From Psychrobacter sp. UBA6766 (GTDB lineage: Bacteria; Pseudomonadota; Gammaproteobacteria; Pseudomonadales; Moraxellaceae): DNA of 48,615 nucleotides. The stretch is from contig NZ_DKGQ01000035.1 in NCBI RefSeq assembly GCF_002453355.1, positions 1 to 48,615 on the forward strand, read 5' to 3'. The notes beneath the pieces were generated by a model. That model searched no databases. It was not told the DNA's origin and worked only from the letters and a program-made list of their open reading frames with translations. This document shows positions 32,485 through 41,288 of the stretch, piece by piece (positions within the stretch are counted from its first letter, which is position 1; each line of letters begins with the position of its first letter). Made by a program: the position numbers and the translations under genes.

Positions 32485-32556
32485 TACTCATTTCATTGCA
32501 AAAATACGAATAAAATACGTGGTTAACCATGTTAATTTATTTGTTAGCCTCGTTAT

Positions 32557-33984
32557 TTAGACGATGGTGCCCCAGTGGCCTTGTAACTCTTGTGCCAATC
32601 GATATGCTTCATGGTCATTCATACCTGTGATAAAGTCCAATACGTTCAGCATATTTTGGTAAATATTATCGGTTAAATGGCGGCGGTGTTCTTCAAGGTG
32701 GGGCTGGAGCAATCTTAACAGCCGCTGCTGCTCAAAGGAGATTGTTGTATTCTTCTCATTGGTCCAAGTAAGTGGCATAAAGGCATCTAATAATTGATGT
32801 AAGCATTGATTGGCCATCAGTTCCATACGAACTTTACTTGGATGATTGAATATCTTTTCACGCGCCAATTGCTTAGCTTGAGTAATACCGCTTTGAATGG
32901 TGATATCACAATGAGCAAATAAACTACCCGCTAATGTTCCTGCGAGCATCGCATCGCTATTGATTACAAAGGCGTCAGTGACGGCATTGACCAAACGCAT
33001 CATGGCTCGTGCCCGTAAAGAGGCTAAATGTTGCCTAACGGATATGTTAGACGGCAGATTAATTGTATTTGGCCGCTCACCAATTAACTCATAAAATATC
33101 TCGGCGACTTCATTATAAGTCAGCATATTAAGATTGATGCCATCTTCTAAATCAATCAGCGCATAGCAAATATCGTCCGCGGCTTCTAGCAAATAGGCGA
33201 GAGGATGACGGGCAAATCCGTCATGATGTTGTGAGTAGGGCAAGCTTAATGTTTCTGCTAGCTCTTCTAACTGCGCCGCCTCACTATAAAAGCAGCCAAA
33301 TTTTTGCATATGAGTGTTGGGGTTGCCTTGATAAATGGAGGTGTCTTGATGAATGCGGTTGCTATGGGTCGCAAGCCAAGGATACTTCATAAAGGCGCCT
33401 AGAGTGGCACAGGTTAAGCGCATACCGCCCAAATCAGGATGGTGCTCATTGCGGGTCAATATACGAAACCCTTGTGCGTTGCCTTCATAGGCAAATAAAT
33501 CCAATTGCTCATTACTGTTCAGGTCTTGCAAGAGGTTTTGTCGGTCAGGATCCATAAACCAATCACGAATGGCATATTCTCCCGCATGACCAAATGGTGG
33601 ATTACCGATGTCATGAGCAAGGCAAGCAGCCTGAACGATGATACCAACATCAGCAGGCGAGACATTAGCTGGCAAACCACCCTTTAGCTTCTCATGAAGC
33701 TTTTCTGCGGCCATGATACCTAAAGAGCGCCCAATACAAGAGACTTCTAGCGAATGTGTTAGGCGCGTATGAATACCGAGCTGGTTAGTTAGGGGATGGA
33801 CTTGGGTTTTTTGATTGAGCTGACGAAAGGAGTGCGAAAATACCAATCTGTCGTAATCTTTATGAAAGGAGGAGCGCGCACTGTCCTCAGCAGGGGCTTT
33901 TTTATGACTGCCCAAGCGCTGGGCACTAAATAGCTTTGTCCAATGCGCACGTGGATTAAGCGATGAGTTTATAGGAGCATTCAT
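32557..33984 (-). CDS. dgt: dGTPase-family HD-domain triphosphohydrolase
   Basis: A 475-residue protein of the deoxyguanosine triphosphate triphosphohydrolase family, which removes triphosphate from dNTPs. The metal-binding HD motifs are visible: H in TRLTHSLEVS, the HD pair in ACLAHDIGNPPFGHAGE, and the later D in LEAADDICYALIDLEDG. The N-terminal RLVFSHSFRQLNQKTQVHP is also typical. The enzyme may set dNTP levels or resist foreign DNA; related SAMHD1-like proteins do. It is a single gene between the FabR-like regulator and ychF; the ribosome binding site is weak. Confidence 0.88.
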   Translation of the reverse strand: MNAPINSSLNPRAHWTKLFSAQRLGSHKKAPAEDSARSSFHKDYDRLVFSHSFRQLNQKTQVHPLTNQLGIHTRLTHSLEVSCIGRSLGIMAAEKLHEKLKGGLPANVSPADVGIIVQAACLAHDIGNPPFGHAGEYAIRDWFMDPDRQNLLQDLNSNEQLDLFAYEGNAQGFRILTRNEHHPDLGGMRLTCATLGAFMKYPWLATHSNRIHQDTSIYQGNPNTHMQKFGCFYSEAAQLEELAETLSLPYSQHHDGFARHPLAYLLEAADDICYALIDLEDGINLNMLTYNEVAEIFYELIGERPNTINLPSNISVRQHLASLRARAMMRLVNAVTDAFVINSDAMLAGTLAGSLFAHCDITIQSGITQAKQLAREKIFNHPSKVRMELMANQCLHQLLDAFMPLTWTNEKNTTISFEQQRLLRLLQPHLEEHRRHLTDNIYQNMLNVLDFITGMNDHEAYRLAQELQGHWGTIV

Positions 33985-34070
33985 AGTTTACAATCCGTTA
34001 TTATTATCATTATTTTATTAGTTAATTCTAATTGGGTTTATTTTTAAAGGAAGTTGGAGCTATTATAATA

Positions 34071-34098
34071 AAAAAAGCCAGCATCAAGGCTGGCTTTT
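34071..34098 (-). terminator. Terminator of ychF
   Basis: AAAAGCCAGC (34073-34082) pairs with GCTGGCTTTT (34089-34098) around a 6-base loop. On the minus strand it ends in six T and lies about 55 bases after the ychF stop codon. Confidence 0.87.
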
Positions 34099-34153
34099 GG
34101 TAGTACTATCATAAGACTGTGTAAACGCGCTTTGCGTTACTAGAGGTTAAAAA

Positions 34154-35245
34154 TTAAACGTTAAAACGGAAATGCATCACATCGCCATCTTGGACGATAT
34201 AAGTTTTTCCTTCTAAGCGCGATTTACCGGCGGCCGCTGCGCCTTTCTCACCACCAAACTCGATAAAATCATCATAGGCAATGACTTCGGCACGAATAAA
34301 GCCGCGCTCAAAGTCGGTATGAATGACGCCAGCCGCTTCAGGAGCCGTTGCGCCAACAGCCACTGTCCAAGCGCGAACTTCTTTTACACCGGCGGTAAAG
34401 TACGTTTGCATATCAAGCAAATCATAACCGCCGCGAATTACTTGATCGAGACCAGCCTCTTCCATACCCATTTCAGCCAAGAAGTCCTTTTTGTCATCTT
34501 CATCAAGCTGCGCGATTTCAGATTCGATTTGGTTACATAGAGCGATAACGATAGAATCTTCGCCAGTTGCATAGTCACGCACGGCATCTAGGTATGGGTT
34601 GTTCTCAAAACCATCTTCAGAAACGTTAGCGATATACATGGTTGGTTTTAGCGTAATTAGACCATAGCTTCTAATCAGTTTTTTCTCATCATTGTCTAAA
34701 TTGGCACCGCGCGCCGCTTTACCTTCTGCTAATAACGGCTCGATTTTTTTAAACACATCAAGCATAGCCGTCGCGTCTTTATCACCGCCTTTGGCTTTTT
34801 TGCTTAAATTCAAAATAGCACGCTCAACGGCTTCTAAATCGGCCAATGCCAATTCGGTATTAATGGTTTCGATGTCGTCAATTGGACTGACACGACCATC
34901 AACGTGGACGACGTTGTCATCATCAAAGCAGCGTACCACATGGGCAATCGCATCAGTCTCACGGATATTGGCTAAAAACTGGTTTCCCATGCCTTCACCT
35001 TTTGAGGCGCCTGCAACCAACCCTGCGATATCAACGAATTCCATCGTCGTTGGCAATACTCGCTCAGGTTTGACAATCTCTGCCAACGCTTTTAGGCGTG
35101 GATCTGGCACAGGAACGATACCTGTATTGGGATCTTTGGTACAAAATGGAAAGTTTTCAGCGGCGATTCCCGCTTTGGTCAAGGCGTTAAACAGAGTGGA
35201 TTTCCCCACGTTTGGTAGACCGACGATGCCGCAATTAAAACCCAT
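34154..35245 (-). CDS. ychF: Ribosome-associated Obg-family ATPase YchF (OLA1)
   Basis: A 363-residue P-loop protein of the TRAFAC/Obg family that prefers ATP to GTP and binds ribosomes; it also affects oxidative-stress responses. The P-loop GLPNVGKSTLFNALT is at residues 8-22. The switch region FVDIAGLVAGASKGEGMGN follows, then a coiled-coil insert and a C-terminal TGS domain around GVIHTDFERGFIRAEVIAYDD with the conserved ending DGDVMHFRFNV. Length and motifs are standard. The next gene upstream on the other strand is a helicase; the two are divergent. Confidence 0.96.
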   Translation of the reverse strand: MGFNCGIVGLPNVGKSTLFNALTKAGIAAENFPFCTKDPNTGIVPVPDPRLKALAEIVKPERVLPTTMEFVDIAGLVAGASKGEGMGNQFLANIRETDAIAHVVRCFDDDNVVHVDGRVSPIDDIETINTELALADLEAVERAILNLSKKAKGGDKDATAMLDVFKKIEPLLAEGKAARGANLDNDEKKLIRSYGLITLKPTMYIANVSEDGFENNPYLDAVRDYATGEDSIVIALCNQIESEIAQLDEDDKKDFLAEMGMEEAGLDQVIRGGYDLLDMQTYFTAGVKEVRAWTVAVGATAPEAAGVIHTDFERGFIRAEVIAYDDFIEFGGEKGAAAAGKSRLEGKTYIVQDGDVMHFRFNV

Positions 35246-35492
35246 AACATGCTCTCAATATATTGATAAAATCAGTTGGTATAAAGCTTGAATAAATAGT
35301 AACTCAAAATTGGGCGTATTGTAGCAAATTTAACCGAATATGGGTGAGGTTGTTATACTCGTTAAGTGGCGTGGCATTACACATTATCAGCAGTCCTTAT
35401 GGTCTTTATTATTATGCTAAGCTAGCATCTAACCACCTTTTTTACTTTACAATAAATTGCGTACTAAACGTAATCAAAGGCAATATCCAACG

Positions 35493-37682
35493 ATGACCAC
35501 CATTTTTGCGACACACCATTATAATTATCCACAAAACTTTATTGAGATGAAACCCAAGCTTGCGCGGCTTAAGCAGGCAATTAAAAAGCTCGAAGCCAAT
35601 TTGATAGAGGCAGATACCAAAGAGCTAGAACAAAGGCTCGCTAGTCACTTGGGATTGCAAGTCGATTATGCCAGTGAGCTTAATCCCAATCAACTACTGG
35701 CCGCTACTACTACTACAGAGGGTAAAGTGTTGGTCATCGCTGGTGCTGGCTCTGGTAAAACTAAAACCTTAACTTATAGAACCAGTTACTTGATAGAAAA
35801 TGGCGTGGCACCAAAAGAGATTCTGCTATTAACTTTTACCCGAAAAGCCGCTAATGAAATTAAAAACCGAGCTAAGACTTTGCTGGCAAGTTCTTTTTCT
35901 ACTGATAATCTAAGCAATAGCAAGGCGCTCAACGACATCACCAGCAGCACTTTTCACTCTTTTTGCAATATGTTATTGCGCCAATATTCAGGGCTGCTTG
36001 GTATCAATCCACGCTTTACAATTTTAGATACTGGCGATAGTGAAGACGCCATCGATTTGATCAATAAAGAAAAAAAGTATCCAACCAAAATAACCAATCA
36101 AGCCTTTCCACGCAAAAAGACGTTGCAAAATATCTTTTCAACCTCTCGAAATCGCCGTATTCATATTCGCGATTTAATCGAAAGCAGTTATCCTGATATC
36201 GCCGTCCATATTCCGGTTATTGAGCAATTGGCGGTTGATTTTCATGAGTATAAGCGCACCAATCATTTATATGATTTTGATGACATCATCAGCCAAGTGG
36301 TGCGCCATTTAAGAACCAATGATACGTTTCGAAAGCTACTACAACAGCAGTATCGTTATGTCATGGTCGATGAATACCAAGACACCAATATTCCACAAAA
36401 AGAGCTGATTGACCTCATTTGTGCGCCTGCGTCGGTATCACTGATGGTGGTCGGTGATGACAACCAAAGTATTTATGCCTTTCGCGGTGCTAATTATGAA
36501 AATATTTTATTATTTGGTGAGAGCTATCCTGAAGCAAAACTGATTAAATTGGAGCAAAATTATCGTAGCACGCCAGCGGTGCTGGATTATATTAATGCTT
36601 TATCGTCACAAATCACCTTGGGCTATCAAAAGCAGCTCTACTCTGGTGCCTCTATCGACGGCGTAAAGCCGACATTCCGCCGTTTAAGTGACGAAACGAA
36701 AGAGGCGAAATATATCGCCGATAAAATCATCGAATTAAAACCCGACTACGATTATCAAGACTTTGCCGTATTGTGCCGAACGTCTTTTCAATCCAACTAC
36801 GTCCAGCTTGAGTTTATGGAGCGCAATATTCCGTTTATTGTCGTAGGCGGTATCCGCTTTATTGAACGGCGCCACATCAAAGATGTATTAGCATTCGTCA
36901 AAATACTATATAACCCAAATGACACCATTTCATGGCACCGAATTTTGACTTTGTTTAAAGGAGTAGGGTCAGTGACGGCGACGCGATTGACCCAAGCCAT
37001 TAATACCGATAGTAATGTTAATAACAACACCTTTGAGCCATTATTAGCACCATCATTTGCGAAAAAAAGCCCTCAGCTTAAGTCATTGCACGCGACTTTA
37101 AGCAAAGCCAGTCAGGCAGAGTCAGTCGAAACGGTGATTGAGATAATTCTTGAGTTTTATATTCCTGTGCTAAAAACAATCGAAGAGAACTGGCGCGAAC
37201 GTAGTGAAGATTTTCGAGTGCTTAAGAATTTAGCGACAGAGTACGACAGTCTCGATAAGTTTTTAGAAAATCTTGCCCTTGATCCGCCAAATGATTCAGT
37301 GGCGACCGCAGGCGAGCCTAAGAAAGGGACTAAAGACAGCGAAAATAACAGTGATAAAGTTACCATTTCGACCATTCATAGTGCCAAAGGGCTTGAATGG
37401 CCAGTGGTTTTCGTCAATTCTCTCGTCGATGGTATGACGCCGCATTACCGCTCACTCAGTGATTTTGAAGAATTAGAGGAAGAGCGTAAGCTGTTTTATG
37501 TTGCTTGTAGCCGCGCTAAGAATAGATTGTTTCTAACCGCGCCCGATTATTTCTCAAGCTATTCAGGATATTTCGATAAGCCATCACGGTTTATCGCGGA
37601 GTTGCCTGCCGATAAGCTGACGGCCGAGACTGGCAAAAAGCTTTTAGAGACGCTAGCGAGTGAGGATGCGATTTGGTGGTGA
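35493..37682 (+). CDS. UvrD/Rep-family superfamily 1 DNA helicase
   Basis: A 3'-5' type SF1A ATP-dependent helicase of about 729 residues. Motif I is AGAGSGKTKT, motif II VDEYQDTN, motif III VGDDNQSIYAFRGA, motif IV-like LEQNYRS, and the late motifs TIHSAKGLEW and FYVACSRAK are all present. The first 55 residues form a charged, probably helical segment before the helicase core. The open frame begins at a TTG (35457) with no ribosome binding site; I prefer the ATG at 35493, though its AAAGG is 12 bases away. It resembles UvrD/Rep/PcrA but is not obviously one of them, so its repair or replication role is open. Confidence 0.87.
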   Translation: MTTIFATHHYNYPQNFIEMKPKLARLKQAIKKLEANLIEADTKELEQRLASHLGLQVDYASELNPNQLLAATTTTEGKVLVIAGAGSGKTKTLTYRTSYLIENGVAPKEILLLTFTRKAANEIKNRAKTLLASSFSTDNLSNSKALNDITSSTFHSFCNMLLRQYSGLLGINPRFTILDTGDSEDAIDLINKEKKYPTKITNQAFPRKKTLQNIFSTSRNRRIHIRDLIESSYPDIAVHIPVIEQLAVDFHEYKRTNHLYDFDDIISQVVRHLRTNDTFRKLLQQQYRYVMVDEYQDTNIPQKELIDLICAPASVSLMVVGDDNQSIYAFRGANYENILLFGESYPEAKLIKLEQNYRSTPAVLDYINALSSQITLGYQKQLYSGASIDGVKPTFRRLSDETKEAKYIADKIIELKPDYDYQDFAVLCRTSFQSNYVQLEFMERNIPFIVVGGIRFIERRHIKDVLAFVKILYNPNDTISWHRILTLFKGVGSVTATRLTQAINTDSNVNNNTFEPLLAPSFAKKSPQLKSLHATLSKASQAESVETVIEIILEFYIPVLKTIEENWRERSEDFRVLKNLATEYDSLDKFLENLALDPPNDSVATAGEPKKGTKDSENNSDKVTISTIHSAKGLEWPVVFVNSLVDGMTPHYRSLSDFEELEEERKLFYVACSRAKNRLFLTAPDYFSSYSGYFDKPSRFIAELPADKLTAETGKKLLETLASEDAIWW

Positions 37683-38006
37683 TAGATATGGCTCATCCTC
37701 AATTCTAAGATAATCATAAATGTTAAAAGGCAGTTAAAATAACTCTATCTGACATTGTAACTTTTAGAATTATTTTTCAGTATTTGTACTATTTGGTTTA
37801 TCTAAATCATGATTATTTTCTTAATGACCTCTTTATTATTCCTATCAAAAATACCTTCCTTTTAAAGGCATAACCAAAAGTATTGAATAGCAAAAATATT
37901 TATATCATAAGGGTTTAATCTTGCGCGCAATGCGTTACTATGACTCCCTTATCTGTTATTTCTTATATTCTATACTTTGTATTAAGACCTTAAAAAAGGA
38001 CATTTT
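37683..38006. other. 324-base AT-rich spacer before the FAD oxidoreductase
   Basis: No gene, strong hairpin or terminator is evident. A short plus-strand frame crossing from here into the next gene is not convincing. It should contain the promoter of the oxidoreductase-ridA pair, where a TATACT hexamer near 37973 is the best -10 candidate, without a good -35. Confidence 0.4.
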
Positions 38007-39254
38007 ATGCGCTATGAAGTTATCGTTATCGGTGCAGGTATGGTCGGCACCTCAGTTGCTTGGCATCTACAAAAAAATAACGCTCAAGTTTTACTTTTGG
38101 ACAAAAAGCTACCAGGCTCTGAGACTTCATACGGCAATGCAGGCTTGATTCAACGCGAGGCGATTCATACCCATCCGTTTCCGCGTCAGCTGACTGAAAT
38201 GATACGCGTACTGCCAAATCAAGGGACCGATATTCGCTATCGCATTCCGGCAATCTTGCGTTATCATCAAGCGTTATTACAGTATTGGAAATATTCTACA
38301 CCTGAGTCAGTCAAAAAAATAGAAGCTGAATGGCAGACGCTGATTGAGCATTGCACCAGTGAGCACCAACCCATGATTGAAGCTTCTGGGGCTGAATATT
38401 TGATTAGCCGAAAAGGCTGGTTACAGCTGCATCGTTCTGAAGAAACGCTAAAAGAAGCCATTGCTGCCGCAATCAAAGACCGTGATCAAGGTGTTGAACA
38501 CAATGTCTTAACGATTGAAGAATTAAAAGCCATGGAGCCGAGCGCCAATTTTGACGATTTCGTTGGCGCGATTCACTGGCTGAATTCTTGGCAGGTTTCA
38601 AACCCAAGCTTATTGGTTAAATCATACGCAAAAAACTTTCAAGAAATGGGCGGAACGCTTAAAGAAAGCAGCGTGAACGAAATTGTGCAAGAAGCAGATG
38701 GCTGGAAAATTATTACTGACAATGACACTTTTTATAGTGATAAATTGGTCATCGCCGCTGGACCTTGGTCTAATGATTTGATCAAACCGCTCGGTTATGA
38801 TTTGCCGTTATTCCCGATGCGCGGCTATCATCAACATTTTAAAGTGACAGAAAAAAATACCATCAACCATAGTATGTTTGATATGGATAAGGGCTTTGTG
38901 ATGGGACCAATGCAACAAGGTATCCGCATTACCACTGGCGCTGAGATGACCACGATGAATGCGCCAAAGAACTTTGGTCAATTAAATACCGTGTTAAAAC
39001 TTGCTCGCAAAATTCTGCCGCTAGAAGACGCTGTTGAGAGTGAGGCCTGGGCAGGATCACGTCCTTGTATGCCAGATATGAAGCCGGTCATTGGTCCTGC
39101 GCCGCAGCACGATAAATTGTGGTTTGCTTTTGGCCATAGCCATCAAGGTTTTACTTTAGGGCCAATGACTGGTCGTCTCGTCGAAGAGATGATTCATGAA
39201 AAACCACTATTGGTCGATATTAAACCCTTTAGCGCTGATCGTTTTTCTCAATAA
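38007..39254 (+). CDS. FAD-dependent D-amino-acid dehydrogenase-like oxidoreductase
   Basis: A 415-residue DAO-family flavoprotein. The N-terminal dinucleotide fold VIVIGAGMVGTSVAWHLQ with the downstream LLLDKKLPGSETSYGNAG marks FAD binding as in DadA. The C-terminal GSRPCMPDMKPVIGPAP and FGHSHQGFTLGPMTGRL close the FAD and substrate sites. The expected reaction is oxidation of a D- or secondary amino acid to an imino acid. Pairing with ridA 45 bases downstream fits, since RidA hydrolyses the imine product. The exact substrate is not readable. A good AAAGGA site precedes the ATG. Confidence 0.87.
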   Translation: MRYEVIVIGAGMVGTSVAWHLQKNNAQVLLLDKKLPGSETSYGNAGLIQREAIHTHPFPRQLTEMIRVLPNQGTDIRYRIPAILRYHQALLQYWKYSTPESVKKIEAEWQTLIEHCTSEHQPMIEASGAEYLISRKGWLQLHRSEETLKEAIAAAIKDRDQGVEHNVLTIEELKAMEPSANFDDFVGAIHWLNSWQVSNPSLLVKSYAKNFQEMGGTLKESSVNEIVQEADGWKIITDNDTFYSDKLVIAAGPWSNDLIKPLGYDLPLFPMRGYHQHFKVTEKNTINHSMFDMDKGFVMGPMQQGIRITTGAEMTTMNAPKNFGQLNTVLKLARKILPLEDAVESEAWAGSRPCMPDMKPVIGPAPQHDKLWFAFGHSHQGFTLGPMTGRLVEEMIHEKPLLVDIKPFSADRFSQ

Positions 39255-39299
39255 TTTCTTACCAAGTAACGTTTAAATAAAAATTAAGGATAATAACCC

Positions 39300-39638
39300 A
39301 TGCAAAAGCTCCATAGTAACCAACGTATGAGTCAAATCGTGATTCATAATCAGACCATTTATCTGTCTGGCCAGGTAGGAAATAGCGAAGATGATATCAA
39401 AGCCCAAACCCTAACTTGCTTAGAGAAAGTCGAAAAACTGCTGCAAGAAGTTGGAAGTGATAAATCAAAAATGCTCTCAGCGACCGTCTGGCTAAAAAGC
39501 ATGTCTGATTTTGCTGCGATGAACGAGGTTTGGGACAAATGGTTTGAAGGCGTCCAGCCACCAGCCCGCGCTTGTGGTGAATCTACGCTGGCTAGTCCTG
39601 AGTTGCTGGTTGAGATTACGGTTATCGCTGCTGAATAA
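39300..39638 (+). CDS. RidA/YjgF-family enamine/imine deaminase (YoaB-like)
   Basis: A 112-residue member of the RidA superfamily of trimeric proteins that hydrolyse reactive enamines and imines to keto acids and ammonia. The conserved arginine occurs in PPARACGESTLASPELLVEI, the stretch diagnostic for this group, and the N-terminal TIYLSGQVG is typical. It resembles the YoaB-type subgroup. The ATG has AAGGAT 9 bases upstream. It lies directly after the DadA-like gene, so it probably clears the imine made by that enzyme. A terminator follows. Confidence 0.92.
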   Translation: MQKLHSNQRMSQIVIHNQTIYLSGQVGNSEDDIKAQTLTCLEKVEKLLQEVGSDKSKMLSATVWLKSMSDFAAMNEVWDKWFEGVQPPARACGESTLASPELLVEITVIAAE

Positions 39639-39678
39639 TTGCTTGTTTTACATGCTTAGGTTGAAAGTCAGATAAAGT

Positions 39679-39709
39679 AAAAGGGTGTGATGTGATATCA
39701 CGCCCTTTT
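39679..39709 (+). terminator. Terminator of the oxidoreductase-ridA pair
   Basis: AAAAGGGTGTGA (39679-39690) pairs with TCACGCCCTTTT (39698-39709), with one G-U pair and a 7-base loop. It lies about 40 bases after the ridA stop codon. The four T at its end are part of the stem. Confidence 0.78.
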
Positions 39710-39789
39710 CTATGCGCTATTTACACAAATTAGTCTATAATCAACACTATTTAATATATTTGATGAGCAAATCAATAAGGCCACCCATT

Positions 39790-40212
39790 ATGATTAATAC
39801 CAAAATATATAAATCCATTTATGTGCTAGCAGAAAAGATGCTAGAAGCGGACAGTAAGAACGATCAAAAAACTTTTGATGCGCTATATGAGCAGCTAAAA
39901 GACTTGTGTATCGAGAACGAGAAAAGCGATAAAGATCATCCTGAACAGTGGGAGACCTTGGCTGACTTTACCGAAGATCTGGATGAAGCGCTGGTTATCT
40001 ATCAAAAAGCGTTAGACAAAGCCGCGGCGATTAATTCTAAAGACCATTTGGCATCGATTGCATTTTCTATGGCTGAGCTGCAAATCGAATTGGGTCAAAC
40101 GGAGGCCGCTATCAAGAATCTACAAAATGCCAAAATTAGCGCCAATAAAATCGAAGATAAAGAGTTTAAGGCCGAGATAAACGAATTACTAGCAACATTG
40201 CTCGCTAACTAA
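39790..40212 (+). CDS. Small TPR-like protein of unknown function
   Basis: A 140-residue, highly charged helical protein. Its second half reads as helix pairs of TPR character (LDEALVIYQKALDKAAAIN, then IAFSMAELQIELGQTEAAIK), suggesting a protein-protein interaction module. There is no signal peptide or membrane segment, so it is probably cytoplasmic. I chose the ATG at 39790, with AAGG 9 bases upstream; the frame extends further up into the preceding terminator, which cannot be coding from the same start. It is a single gene between a terminator and a converging gene. I do not recognise a specific family. Confidence 0.75.
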   Translation: MINTKIYKSIYVLAEKMLEADSKNDQKTFDALYEQLKDLCIENEKSDKDHPEQWETLADFTEDLDEALVIYQKALDKAAAINSKDHLASIAFSMAELQIELGQTEAAIKNLQNAKISANKIEDKEFKAEINELLATLLAN

Positions 40213-40281
40213 AACGCTAAAATGGGCGATTACTATTTTCAGTAGTTTACTTGTTATCCAGTTCTTTATTTAGCTAAACAT

Positions 40282-40313
40282 CATACTAGAGACAGTTTGT
40301 GCGCTCTAGTATG
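40282..40313. terminator. Perfect 10-bp hairpin between converging genes
   Basis: CATACTAGAG (40282-40291) and CTCTAGTATG (40304-40313) are exact reverse complements around a 12-base loop. They lie between the converging TPR-like and enoyl-CoA hydratase-like genes. There is no T-tract on either side, so it may be a transcription barrier or processing hairpin rather than a classical terminator. Confidence 0.45.
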
Positions 40314-40325
40314 GGGATAGGGGAG

Positions 40326-41153
40326 CTAACATCCTCTCCATAGCGCAGGACGTTTTTCGATAAAGGCGTCTATGCCTTCGCTGACGTCAGCCGCCATCAT
40401 ATTGCACGTCATCACCTCAGCCGCATATTCATACGCATCGGCCAACTCCATATCCAGTTGTTTATAAAACATGTCTTTGCCAGTTCTAATGGCCACTGAA
40501 GATTTGGATATGATAGCGCTTATCAAAGACTGTAGCGTGCTGTCTAACTGCGCAATGTTTGCCACACGATTGATTAGCCCTTGATCTAAGGCAGTATGGG
40601 CATCGATAAACTCACCAGTGATGAGCATTTCAAACGCTTGCTTGCGAGATAAGTTGCGACTGACCGCGACAGCCGGCGTAGAGCAGAACAACCCTACATT
40701 TATCCCAGAGGTAGCAAACTTAGCATTATCAGAGGCCACTGCCAAGTCACAGGCTGCGACTAACTGGCAGCCTGCTGCGGTTGCGATACCTTGTACCTTG
40801 GCAATGACAACTTGCGGCATACGATTGATGGTTAGCATCATTTGGCTACATTGTTGAAACAGATGACGCTGAAAGCTCTCATCAGGATTAGCACGCATCT
40901 CTTTTAGATTGTGTCCGGCACAAAACGCTTTGCCATTGGCGGCGATGACTACCACTTGTACGCTGCTATCTTGCGCGATATCGTCTAGCTCTGATTGCAT
41001 GGCGGAAAGCAGCTCAACAGATAAAGCGTTAAATTCTTTGGGACGGTTCAGGGTCAACGTGACTACACTGTTTGAATTAACATCTACTTCTCTGATAATC
41101 ACTGCTTCATTGATATTATTGATTGAGGTCGCTGTTGGGTTAAATTGAGTCAT
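40326..41153 (-). CDS. Enoyl-CoA hydratase/isomerase-family protein, ECHDC3-like
   Basis: A 275-residue crotonase-fold protein. The oxyanion-hole segments are present (FCAGHNLKEM and GIATAAGCQLVAACDLA). However, the two glutamates that catalyse hydration in enoyl-CoA hydratase are replaced: the first by Q in AAGCQLV and the second by N in SGINVGLF. This pattern, together with GLFCSTPAVAVSRN, resembles the ECHDC3-type group, so it may not be a true hydratase. It probably acts on an acyl-CoA thioester, but the reaction is unknown. AAGGATG precedes the ATG. It lies apart from any fatty-acid oxidation operon. Confidence 0.85.
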   Translation of the reverse strand: MTQFNPTATSINNINEAVIIREVDVNSNSVVTLTLNRPKEFNALSVELLSAMQSELDDIAQDSSVQVVVIAANGKAFCAGHNLKEMRANPDESFQRHLFQQCSQMMLTINRMPQVVIAKVQGIATAAGCQLVAACDLAVASDNAKFATSGINVGLFCSTPAVAVSRNLSRKQAFEMLITGEFIDAHTALDQGLINRVANIAQLDSTLQSLISAIISKSSVAIRTGKDMFYKQLDMELADAYEYAAEVMTCNMMAADVSEGIDAFIEKRPALWRGC

Positions 41154-41288
41154 TTATCATCCTTGATAATGGTTATTTATGCATAAAGTAGCGCAAAAAT
41201 CGCTTTAACTCTTTTTTAAATACTAGCATGCTTTGCTTGTTAAGCAACCCGATTGTTACTTTATGGGTTAGCAAGTAGCGGCAATCGA

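Noticed and set aside
34692..35291. Plus-strand open frame of 199 codons opposite ychF
   Set aside because: It is an antisense shadow of a highly conserved gene, with no family resemblance.
25591..35533. Two perfect TTATCCACA DnaA boxes (25591-25599 and 35525-35533)
   Set aside because: They are isolated, lie inside the gspE and helicase coding sequences, and have no cluster or AT-rich unwinding region typical of an origin.
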